Positions 33,234-41,594 of a stretch of 52,323 nt of DNA are shown here, in pieces. A model generated the notes under the pieces. It saw nothing but the letters and a program-made list of their open reading frames with translations, had not been told where the DNA came from and did no database searches. Within the stretch, counting starts at the first letter, position 1. Each line of letters begins with the position of its first letter. A program made the position numbers and the translations under genes. Origin of the DNA: an uncultured Christensenella sp. (lineage in GTDB: Bacteria > Bacillota > Clostridia > Christensenellales > Pumilibacteraceae); the NCBI GenBank assembly GCA_949948895.1, contig CATLHE010000013.1:1-52323 (forward strand), in the 5' to 3' direction.

Positions 33234-33800
33234 ATGACGGAAAACGAATTGACAAAATTAATGAGCAGCGGAAATGTCGTTGTAGGCGGCTCAAACGAAC
33301 ATATTTGCATGCACGTGGTTTCCGAACAGGCGAGAGAGATCACTATGCGGCTTAATAACACGTTTCATACGGCGGAAGAAATACGCGAACTTTTTTCCGA
33401 ACTTACAGGCAAAAAGGTCGATGACGCGTTTGGACTGTTTCCGCCTTTCTATTCCGACTACGGGAAAAACATAACGGTAGGCAAAAATGTGTTTATCAAT
33501 TCCGGTTGCTGTTTTCAGGATCAAGGCGGTATAGAGATAGGCAACGGTGTTTTGATCGGGCAACAGGTCGTAATAGCGACGCTCAATCACGGTTTTGAGC
33601 CAAAACAAAGGCATGATCTATTGCCCCGAAAAGTTACGATAGGCGATAATGTTTGGATAGGCGCGCACGCCACAATACTCCCGGGCGTAACGATAGGCGA
33701 TAACGCAATAATCGGCGCGGGAGCGGTGGTAACTAAAGACGTTCCGAGTAACGTCGTCGTTGCGGGCGTTCCCGCAAAAATCATAAAACAAATACAATAG
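33234..33800 (+). CDS. Maltose/galactoside O-acetyltransferase-like (hexapeptide repeat)
   Basis: The 188-residue protein is a left-handed beta-helix acetyltransferase of the Maa/LacA type: [18 protein letters not shown] near 80-98, the catalytic His in ATLNHGF near 116, and hexapeptide repeats such as [19 protein letters not shown] to [24 protein letters not shown] at the end. It transfers acetyl from acetyl-CoA to a sugar or similar acceptor. The first 50 residues (Maa-type helical domain) are shortened and altered. The ATG at 33234 is chosen over an upstream TTG at 33198 that lies in the promoter. First gene of the LysR-linked operon. Confidence 0.88.
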   Translation: MTENELTKLMSSGNVVVGGSNEHICMHVVSEQAREITMRLNNTFHTAEEIRELFSELTGKKVDDAFGLFPPFYSDYGKNITVGKNVFINSGCCFQDQGGIEIGNGVLIGQQVVIATLNHGFEPKQRHDLLPRKVTIGDNVWIGAHATILPGVTIGDNAIIGAGAVVTKDVPSNVVVAGVPAKIIKQIQ

Positions 33801-33809
33801 GAGTTATTT

Positions 33810-35030
33810 ATGAAAAAGAAAAACTTATTCACTGTGTTGCTCATGTTTATCGTTTGCATGGCGATGTTGCTTGTCGGCTGCAATAATGACCCGACGGGCG
33901 GCGATAACGACAACAACGGAAACGACGATACGCATACCTATTACACCGTTACTTTCGACAGCAATGGCGGAAGCGCAATCGAAAGTCAACGCATTTTGGA
34001 AGGCAATACTGCTCGTCGTCCTAATGTGCCCGTATATGGAGGCTATGACTTTACGGGGTGGTATAAAGACGATGCGGCAACTAATGATCTATGGAATTTC
34101 GATACCGACAGAGTAAACTCAGATCTGACTCTTTACGCGGGGTGGGAATTAACATCGGACGGGAGCGAAAAACCCGATATCCCAGACGATGGGCAAAAAA
34201 ACGTATTGGTAGCATATTTTTCCGCGACGGGCAACACCGAGCCGCTTGCGCGTTTTGCGGCGGAAGTTACGGGCGGTACGCTCTATGAGATAGTGCCGAA
34301 GATTCCTTACACGGCGGCGGATCTGGATTATACCGATAATTCAAGCCGAGCAAATCGGGAGCAAAGTAACCCCGATAGCCGTCCCGAAATATCCGGAAGG
34401 CTAGATAATATCGAACGGTACGATATAGTGTTTATCGGTTATCCCATTTGGCACGGGCAAGCGCCTAAAATCATTTACACGTTCCTGGAAAGCTACGATT
34501 TTGACGGAAAAACAATAGTTCCGTTCTGTACTTCGGCGTCGAGCGGTTTGGGTTCGAGCGCAAGCAATTTGCACGCTTTTGCGTCCGATGCCGATTGGAA
34601 AGACGGTAGAAGATTTGCAATAGGCACAAATAAATCGACTATCGCTAGTTGGGTCGACGGATTAAATTTGAATATACAAAAGGAGCAGGAAATGAAAATA
34701 TCTATCAAGAGTGGCAATTTGGAAATCATTTATCTATTAAACGACAGTAAGGCGGCGAAAGAGCTATATGAGCAACTGCCTTTGATAGTTGCGGTAGAGC
34801 CATTTAGCAATAACGAAATCATTTTCTATCCCGAAAAGCTCGATACGTCGGACGCGCCTTTTGCAAAGGGCGGAGCGGGCTCGCTTGCATATTATGCGCC
34901 GTGGGGAGACGTGGTTTTATTCTATGGCTCGTTTAATGAAAGCAGCAGTTTGTTTGAGCTCGGCAAAATCGTATCGGGTGTGGAAAATATCAAAAATTTA
35001 AGCGGCACGGTAACTATAACCGCTTGCTAA
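33810..35030 (+). CDS. Lipoprotein with InlB repeat, flavodoxin and cyclophilin-like domains
   Basis: The 406-residue protein starts with a lipoprotein signal (lipobox LVGC, C24). Next is one InlB B-repeat (about 46-115: VTFDSNGG, then GYDFTGWYKD and LTLYAGW), a surface-protein module. Then comes a flavodoxin-like domain (about 130-280) with FMN loop FSATGNTEPLA and WHGQAPKIIYTFLE, and finally a cyclophilin-like domain (about 293-404, MKISIKSGNLEIIYLLNDS onward with APWGDVVLFYG). Flavodoxin plus cyclophilin-like fusions are seen in clostridial proteins, but an outer-surface lipid anchor on a flavin domain is notable. AGGAG lies six bases before the ATG. Confidence 0.88.
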   Translation: MKKKNLFTVLLMFIVCMAMLLVGCNNDPTGGDNDNNGNDDTHTYYTVTFDSNGGSAIESQRILEGNTARRPNVPVYGGYDFTGWYKDDAATNDLWNFDTDRVNSDLTLYAGWELTSDGSEKPDIPDDGQKNVLVAYFSATGNTEPLARFAAEVTGGTLYEIVPKIPYTAADLDYTDNSSRANREQSNPDSRPEISGRLDNIERYDIVFIGYPIWHGQAPKIIYTFLESYDFDGKTIVPFCTSASSGLGSSASNLHAFASDADWKDGRRFAIGTNKSTIASWVDGLNLNIQKEQEMKISIKSGNLEIIYLLNDSKAAKELYEQLPLIVAVEPFSNNEIIFYPEKLDTSDAPFAKGGAGSLAYYAPWGDVVLFYGSFNESSSLFELGKIVSGVENIKNLSGTVTITAC

Positions 35031-35042
35031 AAGGAGTTGGAA

Positions 35043-35804
35043 ATGAAGATCAAACAAACGGCAGGTAGAAAAGCGTTGGGCGAGTTCGCGCCTAAATTCG
35101 CCGCACTCAACGACGACGTGCTGTTCGGCAAAGTGTGGTCGGACGACGAGCTGTCGCTTAAAACGCGTTCCATTGTAACGGTGGTGGCGCTCACGGCGCA
35201 GGGAATGACGGACAGCTCGCTCAAATATCATTTGGAAACGGCAAAGAAAAACGGCGTGACAAAAAGCGAGATCGCAGAGATCCTGACGCACGCCGCCTTT
35301 TATATGGGCTGGTCAAAGGCTTGGGCGGCGTTCTATATGGCAAAAGAAGTTTGGGCGGAAGAGAGCGTGGCAGACGGTGCGAAAGTCGAACACGCAAATA
35401 AAATGGTATTCCCGATAGGCGAACCGAATACGGGATATGCGAAATACTTTATCGGCAACAGTTATCTCTATCCCGTGTCGAAAGAGCAAGTCGGAATATT
35501 CAACGTAACGTTCGAGCCGAAGTGCCGCAACAATTGGCATATTCATAAGGCGACCAAGGGCGGCGGGCAAATACTCGTATGCCTTGCGGGACGCGGCTAC
35601 TATCAGGAATGGGGTAAGCCTGTGCAAGAGTTGCAGGCGGGCGACGTAGTGAATATTCCCGCAAACGTCAAGCATTGGCACGGCGCCGCACCGGACAGCT
35701 GGTTTAGTCATCTCGCAATAGAAGTACCCGCAGAAAACGGCGGAACGGAATGGCTCGAAGCGGTGACCGACGAGGAGTATAGGCTTGTAAGTAGTTTTAA
35801 ATAA
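35043..35804 (+). CDS. Carboxymuconolactone decarboxylase-like and cupin fusion protein
   Basis: The 253-residue protein joins a CMD/AhpD-like helical domain (about 10-105, LSLKTRSIVTVVALTAQGM and HLETAKKNGVTKSEIAEILTH) to a cupin (about 140-240) with the metal-site pattern HIH near 167 and a final His in VKHWHGAA near 218. The CMD part lacks the AhpD CxxC pair, so it is not a peroxidase of that type. Such fusions occur next to LysR regulators and flavodoxins in many bacteria; the substrate is not established. AAGGAG lies six bases before the ATG. Confidence 0.88.
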   Translation: MKIKQTAGRKALGEFAPKFAALNDDVLFGKVWSDDELSLKTRSIVTVVALTAQGMTDSSLKYHLETAKKNGVTKSEIAEILTHAAFYMGWSKAWAAFYMAKEVWAEESVADGAKVEHANKMVFPIGEPNTGYAKYFIGNSYLYPVSKEQVGIFNVTFEPKCRNNWHIHKATKGGGQILVCLAGRGYYQEWGKPVQELQAGDVVNIPANVKHWHGAAPDSWFSHLAIEVPAENGGTEWLEAVTDEEYRLVSSFK

Positions 35805-35816
35805 TTAAGTAAAGTA

Positions 35817-35846
35817 AAAAGCCGACTGCGAAAAACAGTCGGTTTT
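35817..35846 (+). terminator. Terminator of the LysR-linked operon
   Basis: Stem CCGACTG (35822-35828) with CAGTCGG (35836-35842), loop CGAAAAA, T run after and A run before. It separates this operon from the CRISPR-Cas promoter region. Confidence 0.9.
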
Positions 35847-35856
35847 AAGCGTGTTA

Positions 35857-35880
35857 AGGTGTGCAAAATTTTGTACACCT
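35857..35880. promoter_or_regulatory. Candidate operator palindrome of the CRISPR-Cas operon
   Basis: Left arm AGGTGTGCAAAA (35857-35868) and right arm TTTTGTACACCT (35869-35880) are complementary at 11 of 12 positions with no spacer. It lies five bases upstream of the -35 of the WYL gene promoter and clearly outside the preceding terminator. WYL proteins such as CapW and BrxR bind inverted repeats at their own promoters, so autoregulation is the first hypothesis. Confidence 0.7.
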
Positions 35881-35885
35881 GTATC

Positions 35886-35914
35886 TTTACAAATACATAA
35901 TAGTGTGATATAAT
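35886..35914 (+). promoter_or_regulatory. Promoter of the WYL-cas operon, apparently leaderless
   Basis: TTTACA at 35886-35891, 17-base spacer, TATAAT at 35909-35914 with TG one base before it. Six bases separate the -10 from the ATG of the WYL gene at 35921, so transcription should begin on or next to the start codon. It is the only good promoter found before the eight cas genes. Confidence 0.78.
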
Positions 35915-35920
35915 CTCGGC

Positions 35921-36904
35921 ATGACAGACAAAAGATTGTTGCCGATAAAGATATGGGAGATACTGTATAGGGAAACCGATGAGAATCATCCTATGGGGAC
36001 GGAGACGCTGCGGGCTAAGCTTTTCGAGTGCGGTTTCGACTGCGATCGTCGCGCTGTTTACGACAGTATCGACTTGTTAAACAAGAACGGTTACGAGATA
36101 AAAAAGAATAGAAAAAGATCGTACGAGTATTTTGTGGTCGATCGTCCTTTTGACGACGCCGAGCTTCAAATACTGATGGACGCAGTGCAGGCGGCAAGCT
36201 TTATCACGGCGAAAAAGACAAAAGAGTTTATTGCCAAGATAGCCGATCTAGCGGGCAAAATGCGCGCCGAGCTCATGCAAAAAAGCAAGGTCGAGTTTAA
36301 TACGCCCAAGAGCGACAACGAGCATATCTATTATTCCGTCGATAGGATAGGTACGGCGATAGAGCAAAAAAAGCAGATTTCGTTTTTGTACTTCGATTAC
36401 GATATCGATCGCTCGCGGGTTTACAGAAAAGAAAAAATGCGTTACGTCGTGAATCCGCTCGCCACGGTATTTTCAAACGATAATTACTATCTCATGTGCT
36501 ATGACGACAAGCATGACGATATCGGTCACTACCGCATAGACCGTATGGACGAGGTGGAGATATCGGATGCGCCCGTTACCGAAACGGATAGACGGTTCAA
36601 TTTGGCAAAGCACAAAAAACAGCTTTTCAATATGTTTAACGGGAGCGACGCGCGCGTCACGTTTATTGCAGATAAAACGCTCATAGACCATATATTCGAC
36701 AAGTTCGGAAAAGATATAGATATTGCAAGAATGGAGGACGGCTCGGTTCGATTTACCGCCGACGTGAAAGAAAGCGAGGCGTTCTTCGGTTGGTGTTGTT
36801 CTTTTGGAAAAAAACTTAAAGTCATTGCGCCTAAAAGCACGGTGCGCGCGCTTAAAAGCTATGCGGAAGAAATAGCGGCACAATATGACCGAGGCGAGCA
36901 ATGA
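35921..36904 (+). CDS. WYL-domain transcriptional regulator of the CRISPR-Cas locus
   Basis: The 327-residue protein has an N-terminal winged helix (about 5-70: KIWEILYRETDENHPMGTETL, DRRAVYDSIDLLNKNGY), a WYL domain (about 135-225; VNPLATVFSNDNYYLMCY, HYRIDRMDEVEI) and a C-terminal WCX-like part. WYL regulators often control phage-defence operons, mostly as repressors. Here it is the first gene of the cas operon and overlaps cas3 by four bases (ATGA). It has no Shine-Dalgarno because its mRNA appears to start at the ATG. WYL domains are thought to sense nucleic acid or a nucleotide ligand; the signal here is unknown. Confidence 0.9.
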   Translation: MTDKRLLPIKIWEILYRETDENHPMGTETLRAKLFECGFDCDRRAVYDSIDLLNKNGYEIKKNRKRSYEYFVVDRPFDDAELQILMDAVQAASFITAKKTKEFIAKIADLAGKMRAELMQKSKVEFNTPKSDNEHIYYSVDRIGTAIEQKKQISFLYFDYDIDRSRVYRKEKMRYVVNPLATVFSNDNYYLMCYDDKHDDIGHYRIDRMDEVEISDAPVTETDRRFNLAKHKKQLFNMFNGSDARVTFIADKTLIDHIFDKFGKDIDIARMEDGSVRFTADVKESEAFFGWCCSFGKKLKVIAPKSTVRALKSYAEEIAAQYDRGEQ

Positions 36905-39114
36905 GCGAAAGGAAATTTTATGCGCATACGGCGGAAAACGGAGAGTGGGAACCTCTCGAGGAACATCTTTTGTCGACCGCGAAAACGGCGCGCTCTCTTG
37001 CGCTTTTGCCTTTTGCCGATATGGCTTTCGACGCGGGGCTTTGGCACGACGTCGGTAAAGCGTCGCATGAGTTTCAGTCGTATCTGTGCGGCAAGAGCGG
37101 GCGTGTCGAGCATGCCGTTTGCGGCGCGCAGCAGATAAACAGGCGCAAGCATTTATGTAAAGATATGTGGGCGGCGACTGCGCTCATGTACGTTATATCC
37201 GGTCATCATGCGGGCTTGCCCGATTACGGCACGCGCACCGATAACGAGGACATGCCGACGCTTACAGCCAAGCTCAAGCGCATGTGTCCCGACTGCGGCG
37301 AGTATGCCGACGGGCTGATCGATCTAACAAAAACATGCTCGGCGTATACCGAGTTTTTGCAGGACGGACTTACGGCGGACGGTGAGTCCGTATCCCGTTT
37401 GCGCGAGAAATTCGTGTTTTCGGTCAGATATTTATTCAGTCTTTTGACCGACGCGGACTTTTTGGAGACGGAGGCGTTTTGCTTGGGCAGGCGCGCCGAA
37501 TCGAAATGCGATTTTGCCGCCGCAGAGGAAAAGCTTGTGAAAAAGCTCGCGGAGTTTAAAGCCGATACCCAAGTAAAAAAGGCGCGCTCTGATCTTCAAT
37601 CGTCCGCGCTCGCGGCAGTCGATGCGTCGTCCGAGATATTTTCGTTGGACATGCCTACGGGTAGCGGTAAAACACTGACGGGCTTGCGGCTCGCTCTTAG
37701 ACTGTTGCGCGAACGCGGGCTGAAGCGGATAATATACATAATACCGTATACGAGCATACTCGATCAAACGTATGAGGTTTTCAAAGAATTTTTTGCTGAC
37801 GACGAGATACTAGTTTGCCACAGTAATTTCGATTTTGATGAGTACGCGAACGGCGTAAACAAGTCGGAAACAGACTACGGCGAAAGGTCGGCAGTCGATA
37901 AAATGAAAAAGTCCGCCGAAAATTTCGACGCGCCCATAGTTCTTACTACAAACGTTAGGTTCTTCGAATCCATATACTCAAACCGCAGCAGCAGGCTTAG
38001 AAAACTCCACAATTTGACGGAAAGCGTATTGGTGTTTGACGAGATACATACGCTGCCAATAAAGTATTTTCAGCCGTGCTTTTCCGCTATAGAGCAGCTC
38101 ACCGAAAACTACAAAAGTACTGCGATATTCATGACTGCGACCATGCCCGATTTTGCGGACTTGTGCGAGCGGTACGTAAGGCGGCGAATGGGCATAACGC
38201 TGCTAATAAAGGATAAACGCGGTTTTTCGGCGTTTCATAACTGCGGCTTCGAGTATTTGGGCGAGTGCGACGACGAGCGGATAGCGATTCTTGCCGCGCA
38301 AAATAAGAGCGCGCTTATCATAGTCAACAGCCGTAAGAAAGCGGTCGAATTGTATAACGCGGCGGTCGGTAATAAAGTGCATCTTTCAACTTCGATGACG
38401 CCAAATGACAGAGCGGCGGCTTTTAAAAAGATACGCGCCGCGCTCGATAACGGAGAGCAGATAACGGTCGTATCTACTTCGCTCATAGAAGCGGGCGTCG
38501 ATCTCGATTTCGATACTGTCTATCGCGAGCTTGCGGGGCTTGACAACATATTGCAGTCTGCGGGCAGGTGCAATCGTGAAGGCAAAAAAAGCAATTGCAC
38601 GACTTATATATTCGAATGCGACGGAGCTGGCAGCTCGGAGCTCGAAGCCAAAATGAGCATTACGCGCAGGCTCATAGACAAGTACGGCGCGGGCGGGCTG
38701 AGAGCGGACGAGTGTATAAAGGAGTACTACGACGAGATTTATAAGTTTTCGATATCGCACGGCGGAGTAAAAAATTACATGACCGATGCGAAGGACTTTA
38801 TAGGTGACAAGCCGTATAAATACAATTTCGCGACGTATGCGGATAAGTTCAAGCTGATAGAGGACGCGTCGTACGGCGTAATAATTCCCGACGCGGATAT
38901 AAAAGAAGAGCTTGAAAAGCTCAGTCGCGTCGGTCATGCCGACAGGCGCAAGCTGAGAAAGTTTACCGCGTCCGCAACGTACTCGACGGCGAAAGACCTT
39001 ATGGAGTGCGGGGCGTTGGAGCGTTTGGGCGAATACCTGATACTGCGCATGCCCGAATATTACAGCGAGGACGTCGGTCTGACAGCCGACGCGTTCGAAC
39101 TGAAAATCATTTGA
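36901..39114 (+). CDS. cas3: Cas3 helicase-nuclease, type I-C
   Basis: Cas3 nicks and degrades target DNA after Cascade binding. The 737-residue protein has an N-terminal HD nuclease with H49-D50 in AGLWHDVGKAS, H71, HH at 102-103 and D184, and a superfamily 2 helicase with Walker A PTGSGKT (252-258), VFDEIHTLP near 378, ATMPDF, and motif VI QSAGRCNREG near 552. All the catalytic residues expected are visible, so the enzyme looks active. It overlaps the WYL gene by four bases. The next gene, cas5c, starts 17 bases after its stop. Confidence 0.96.
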   Translation: MSERKFYAHTAENGEWEPLEEHLLSTAKTARSLALLPFADMAFDAGLWHDVGKASHEFQSYLCGKSGRVEHAVCGAQQINRRKHLCKDMWAATALMYVISGHHAGLPDYGTRTDNEDMPTLTAKLKRMCPDCGEYADGLIDLTKTCSAYTEFLQDGLTADGESVSRLREKFVFSVRYLFSLLTDADFLETEAFCLGRRAESKCDFAAAEEKLVKKLAEFKADTQVKKARSDLQSSALAAVDASSEIFSLDMPTGSGKTLTGLRLALRLLRERGLKRIIYIIPYTSILDQTYEVFKEFFADDEILVCHSNFDFDEYANGVNKSETDYGERSAVDKMKKSAENFDAPIVLTTNVRFFESIYSNRSSRLRKLHNLTESVLVFDEIHTLPIKYFQPCFSAIEQLTENYKSTAIFMTATMPDFADLCERYVRRRMGITLLIKDKRGFSAFHNCGFEYLGECDDERIAILAAQNKSALIIVNSRKKAVELYNAAVGNKVHLSTSMTPNDRAAAFKKIRAALDNGEQITVVSTSLIEAGVDLDFDTVYRELAGLDNILQSAGRCNREGKKSNCTTYIFECDGAGSSELEAKMSITRRLIDKYGAGGLRADECIKEYYDEIYKFSISHGGVKNYMTDAKDFIGDKPYKYNFATYADKFKLIEDASYGVIIPDADIKEELEKLSRVGHADRRKLRKFTASATYSTAKDLMECGALERLGEYLILRMPEYYSEDVGLTADAFELKII

Positions 39115-39131
39115 TAAAAGGAGGATCGACT

Positions 39132-39842
39132 ATGTTCAGAATAATCGTCGAAGCGGACTACGCTTTATTCACAAGACCCGAGATGAAGACGGAGCGCGTG
39201 AGCTACGACGTGCCTACGCCGTCGGCAATGGAGGGTATGCTCAAAAGCATATTTTGGAAGCCCGCTATACGCTATGTGATAGACCGTATCGTCGTGTTTA
39301 ATCCCATTCGGTTTTACACCTTAAAGCGTAACGAAGTGAGCGACAAGATACTCAAGGGCAACGTGAATAAAGAGATGCGCGGCGACGGCAGCGCGGCGCT
39401 GTACGCTTCGGCGTGCAGGTCTCAGCGTTCGTCCACTATTTTGCGCGACGTAAAGTACGGCATTGAATTCCACTTCGAGATGACGGGTATAAGGAGCGAC
39501 GAGCCCGGGGAAACGGACGGCAAGTACGCGCAAATCATCGAGCGTCGGCTGAAAAACGGACAGTGCAAGGTTTGGCCGTGCATGGGGTGTCGCGAGTTTG
39601 CCGTCAAAAAATTCTATCCCGTAGACGAGTTTGATCTATCGAGTGTGGACGAGTCATTAAAGGGCGAGCGCGATCTCGGGTACATGCTGTACGGTCTCGA
39701 ATACAAGGACGATATCGAAAAATTAAAAACCGATTGGAACGCCAAATATTTCAGCGATAAAGCGGACGCGGTATTTTATCGTCCTCGCATGACGGACGGC
39801 GTGATCGAGGTTCAAAAGTACAGGAGGGAATGTAAATGCTGA
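39132..39842 (+). CDS. cas5: Cas5c (Cas5d), crRNA-processing endonuclease
   Basis: In type I-C there is no Cas6; Cas5c cuts the repeat RNA and stays on the 5' handle. The 236-residue protein starts MFRIIVEADYALFTRPEMK and has the family segments SYDVPTPSAMEGMLKSIFWK and QRSSTILRDVKYGIEFHFEM, plus CREFAVKKFYPVDE near 155-170. The ATG at 39132 is seven bases after GGAGG (39120-39124); an in-frame ATG at 39006 lies in cas3. It overlaps cas8c by seven bases. Confidence 0.94.
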   Translation: MFRIIVEADYALFTRPEMKTERVSYDVPTPSAMEGMLKSIFWKPAIRYVIDRIVVFNPIRFYTLKRNEVSDKILKGNVNKEMRGDGSAALYASACRSQRSSTILRDVKYGIEFHFEMTGIRSDEPGETDGKYAQIIERRLKNGQCKVWPCMGCREFAVKKFYPVDEFDLSSVDESLKGERDLGYMLYGLEYKDDIEKLKTDWNAKYFSDKADAVFYRPRMTDGVIEVQKYRRECKC

Positions 39843-41593
39843 TAAAAGCGTTAAGCGATTATTACGACAAACTGCCTGAAGAAGAGAAACAACTGACAAG
39901 GACCTATATAAACGTTTCTTATGCCATCGATCTTTCGGCAGACGGCGATATAGCGCGTATTCGTTCGGTAAAAGAATCTTGCGAGCTCACCGATAAAAAG
40001 GGTAATACGAAAATCGTATACAGACCGCAAAGACTTATGTTTACCAAAAGAGGCGGCACTACATTCATTTGCGCATATATAGTCGATCATAGACCGAGTT
40101 ACATATTCGGCGTCGAAAATGAGAAAGGCGAGCTTAAAATAACGCCCAAATCGACAGCTTCGCATAAAAGCTTCGTCGATACCAATGCGCAGTTTTTCGA
40201 AAAGCTCACAAGTCCTATTTGTCGCGCTTTTTATGCGTTCGTCAAAAAATGGACGCCCGATATACAGTCTGTGATAAGCGTATTGAAAGATATAGATGCG
40301 GACGACTTATATAAATCGGGTATTGCATTCTGTCTGGACGGTCATCCCAACGACTATTTAAACGTTTGCGAGGAGGTCCTCGGCGCTTTCGACGGAATGC
40401 AAACAAGCGACGGGCAGGCGATTACCGCGCAGTGTTCCGTTTCGGGCGAGCTCGACGCAATAGCCGTTTTACATGATTCGGTCAAAGGTATTCTCGGCGC
40501 ACAGCCGAGCGGCTGTAAGCTGGTGTGCGTGAACAATACCGCCGAGGAGTCGTACGGACATACGCAGGGCGGCGTGGGCAAGGTGTCTAAAACGGTTATG
40601 GAGCGTTATACCAAAGCGCTCAACTACCTTGCCAACGAGGATAAGTACAGATCGAGAATAGGCGATATGACCGTATTGCACTGGGCAAGCACCGCGGACG
40701 ATCAAACGAATAATATAGTCAACTTGCTCGCGTTTTTCGACGAGTCGGATAAGGCGGATGCGGGGGAGATAGACGATATGCTTTCGTCCGTTTTCGAGCA
40801 GATCCGCCGCGGTGAAAAGCCCGACTTTTCGGCTTTCGGTTTAGACGACTGCGCCGATTATTACGTTGTCGGTCTGTTGCCCAATTCGTCGAGGCTCGCA
40901 GTCAAGTTTTGCTATCGCAATACGCTGGGCGAAGTCATGAAAAACGTGTTGCGTTATCACGGCGAATTCGCGCACTCAAAACTCAATAAGGCGCCGTCGT
41001 ACGCGCGGCTTGGAAAAGAGCTCGTTTCGCCGAAAGCAAAGGATCAAAAGCTCCCGCCAGATTTTACGGGGAGTATGTTCGACGCGATGTTCACGGGCGT
41101 AATGTATCCGAGATCGCTTCTCGAGAGGACGGTAAAGCGCGTCAAGACCGACCGCGCAATAAGCGATATAAAGGTCGGTATGATAAAGGCGTATTTAAAC
41201 AGAAAAAACAAATCGGAGGTAATAAAGATGTCGTTAGACAAAGACAACAAAAGCTCGGCGTATCTTTCGGGCAGGTTGTTTGCCGTGCTCGAAGCGTTGC
41301 AAAAGGACGCTGCGGGCGGTAAGCTCAACAGGACGATAAAGGACGCATACTTTGCATCCGCATGTTCTACTCCCGCGCGTGTGTTTCCTACGCTCGTCAA
41401 ACTGGCGCAGAGCCATCTCAAAAAGACCGACCGCGCGCCGCGCTACGAAAAAATGATAGGCGAGATAGTGACTAAGCTCGACAACTCGTTCCCCAAGACT
41501 TTGCCGCTCGAAAAGCAAGGCGAGTTTATAGTGGGGTACTACCAACAGCAAAACGATGAAATTTATGCCAAGAAAGGCAAGGAGGAAGAATAA
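39836..41593 (+). CDS. cas8c: Cas8c (Csd1), large subunit of type I-C Cascade
   Basis: Cas8c recognises the PAM and starts DNA unwinding. The 585-residue protein matches Csd1: it begins MLIKALSDYYDKLPEEEK, contains DVNTQFF-like and TAQCSVSGELDAIAVLHD segments, and HWASTADDQTNNI near 282-294. The ATG overlaps the cas5c end by seven bases. Inside the gene, GGAGG and an in-frame ATG at 41228 mark a second start, for cas11c (separate entry). The cas7c start follows the stop after one base. Confidence 0.94.
   Translation: MLIKALSDYYDKLPEEEKQLTRTYINVSYAIDLSADGDIARIRSVKESCELTDKKGNTKIVYRPQRLMFTKRGGTTFICAYIVDHRPSYIFGVENEKGELKITPKSTASHKSFVDTNAQFFEKLTSPICRAFYAFVKKWTPDIQSVISVLKDIDADDLYKSGIAFCLDGHPNDYLNVCEEVLGAFDGMQTSDGQAITAQCSVSGELDAIAVLHDSVKGILGAQPSGCKLVCVNNTAEESYGHTQGGVGKVSKTVMERYTKALNYLANEDKYRSRIGDMTVLHWASTADDQTNNIVNLLAFFDESDKADAGEIDDMLSSVFEQIRRGEKPDFSAFGLDDCADYYVVGLLPNSSRLAVKFCYRNTLGEVMKNVLRYHGEFAHSKLNKAPSYARLGKELVSPKAKDQKLPPDFTGSMFDAMFTGVMYPRSLLERTVKRVKTDRAISDIKVGMIKAYLNRKNKSEVIKMSLDKDNKSSAYLSGRLFAVLEALQKDAAGGKLNRTIKDAYFASACSTPARVFPTLVKLAQSHLKKTDRAPRYEKMIGEIVTKLDNSFPKTLPLEKQGEFIVGYYQQQNDEIYAKKGKEEE
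41228..41593 (+). CDS. cas11c: Cas11c small subunit from an internal start in cas8c
   Basis: Within cas8c, GGAGG at 41215-41219 is followed eight bases later by ATG at 41228, in frame (codon 465). Translation from here gives a 121-residue, helix-rich, basic protein (MSLDKDNKSSAYLSGRLFAV, ending QNDEIYAKKGKEEE). In characterised type I-C systems the small subunit Cas11 is made in just this way from the 3' end of cas8c and is needed for the full Cascade complex. The strong ribosome binding site, normal length and position support it. Confidence 0.88.
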   Translation: MSLDKDNKSSAYLSGRLFAVLEALQKDAAGGKLNRTIKDAYFASACSTPARVFPTLVKLAQSHLKKTDRAPRYEKMIGEIVTKLDNSFPKTLPLEKQGEFIVGYYQQQNDEIYAKKGKEEE

Positions 41594-41594
41594 T

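Noticed and set aside
39006-39131. Upstream extension of cas5c
   Set aside because: It lies in cas3, is not conserved-looking, and the ATG at 39132 has a perfectly placed GGAGG.
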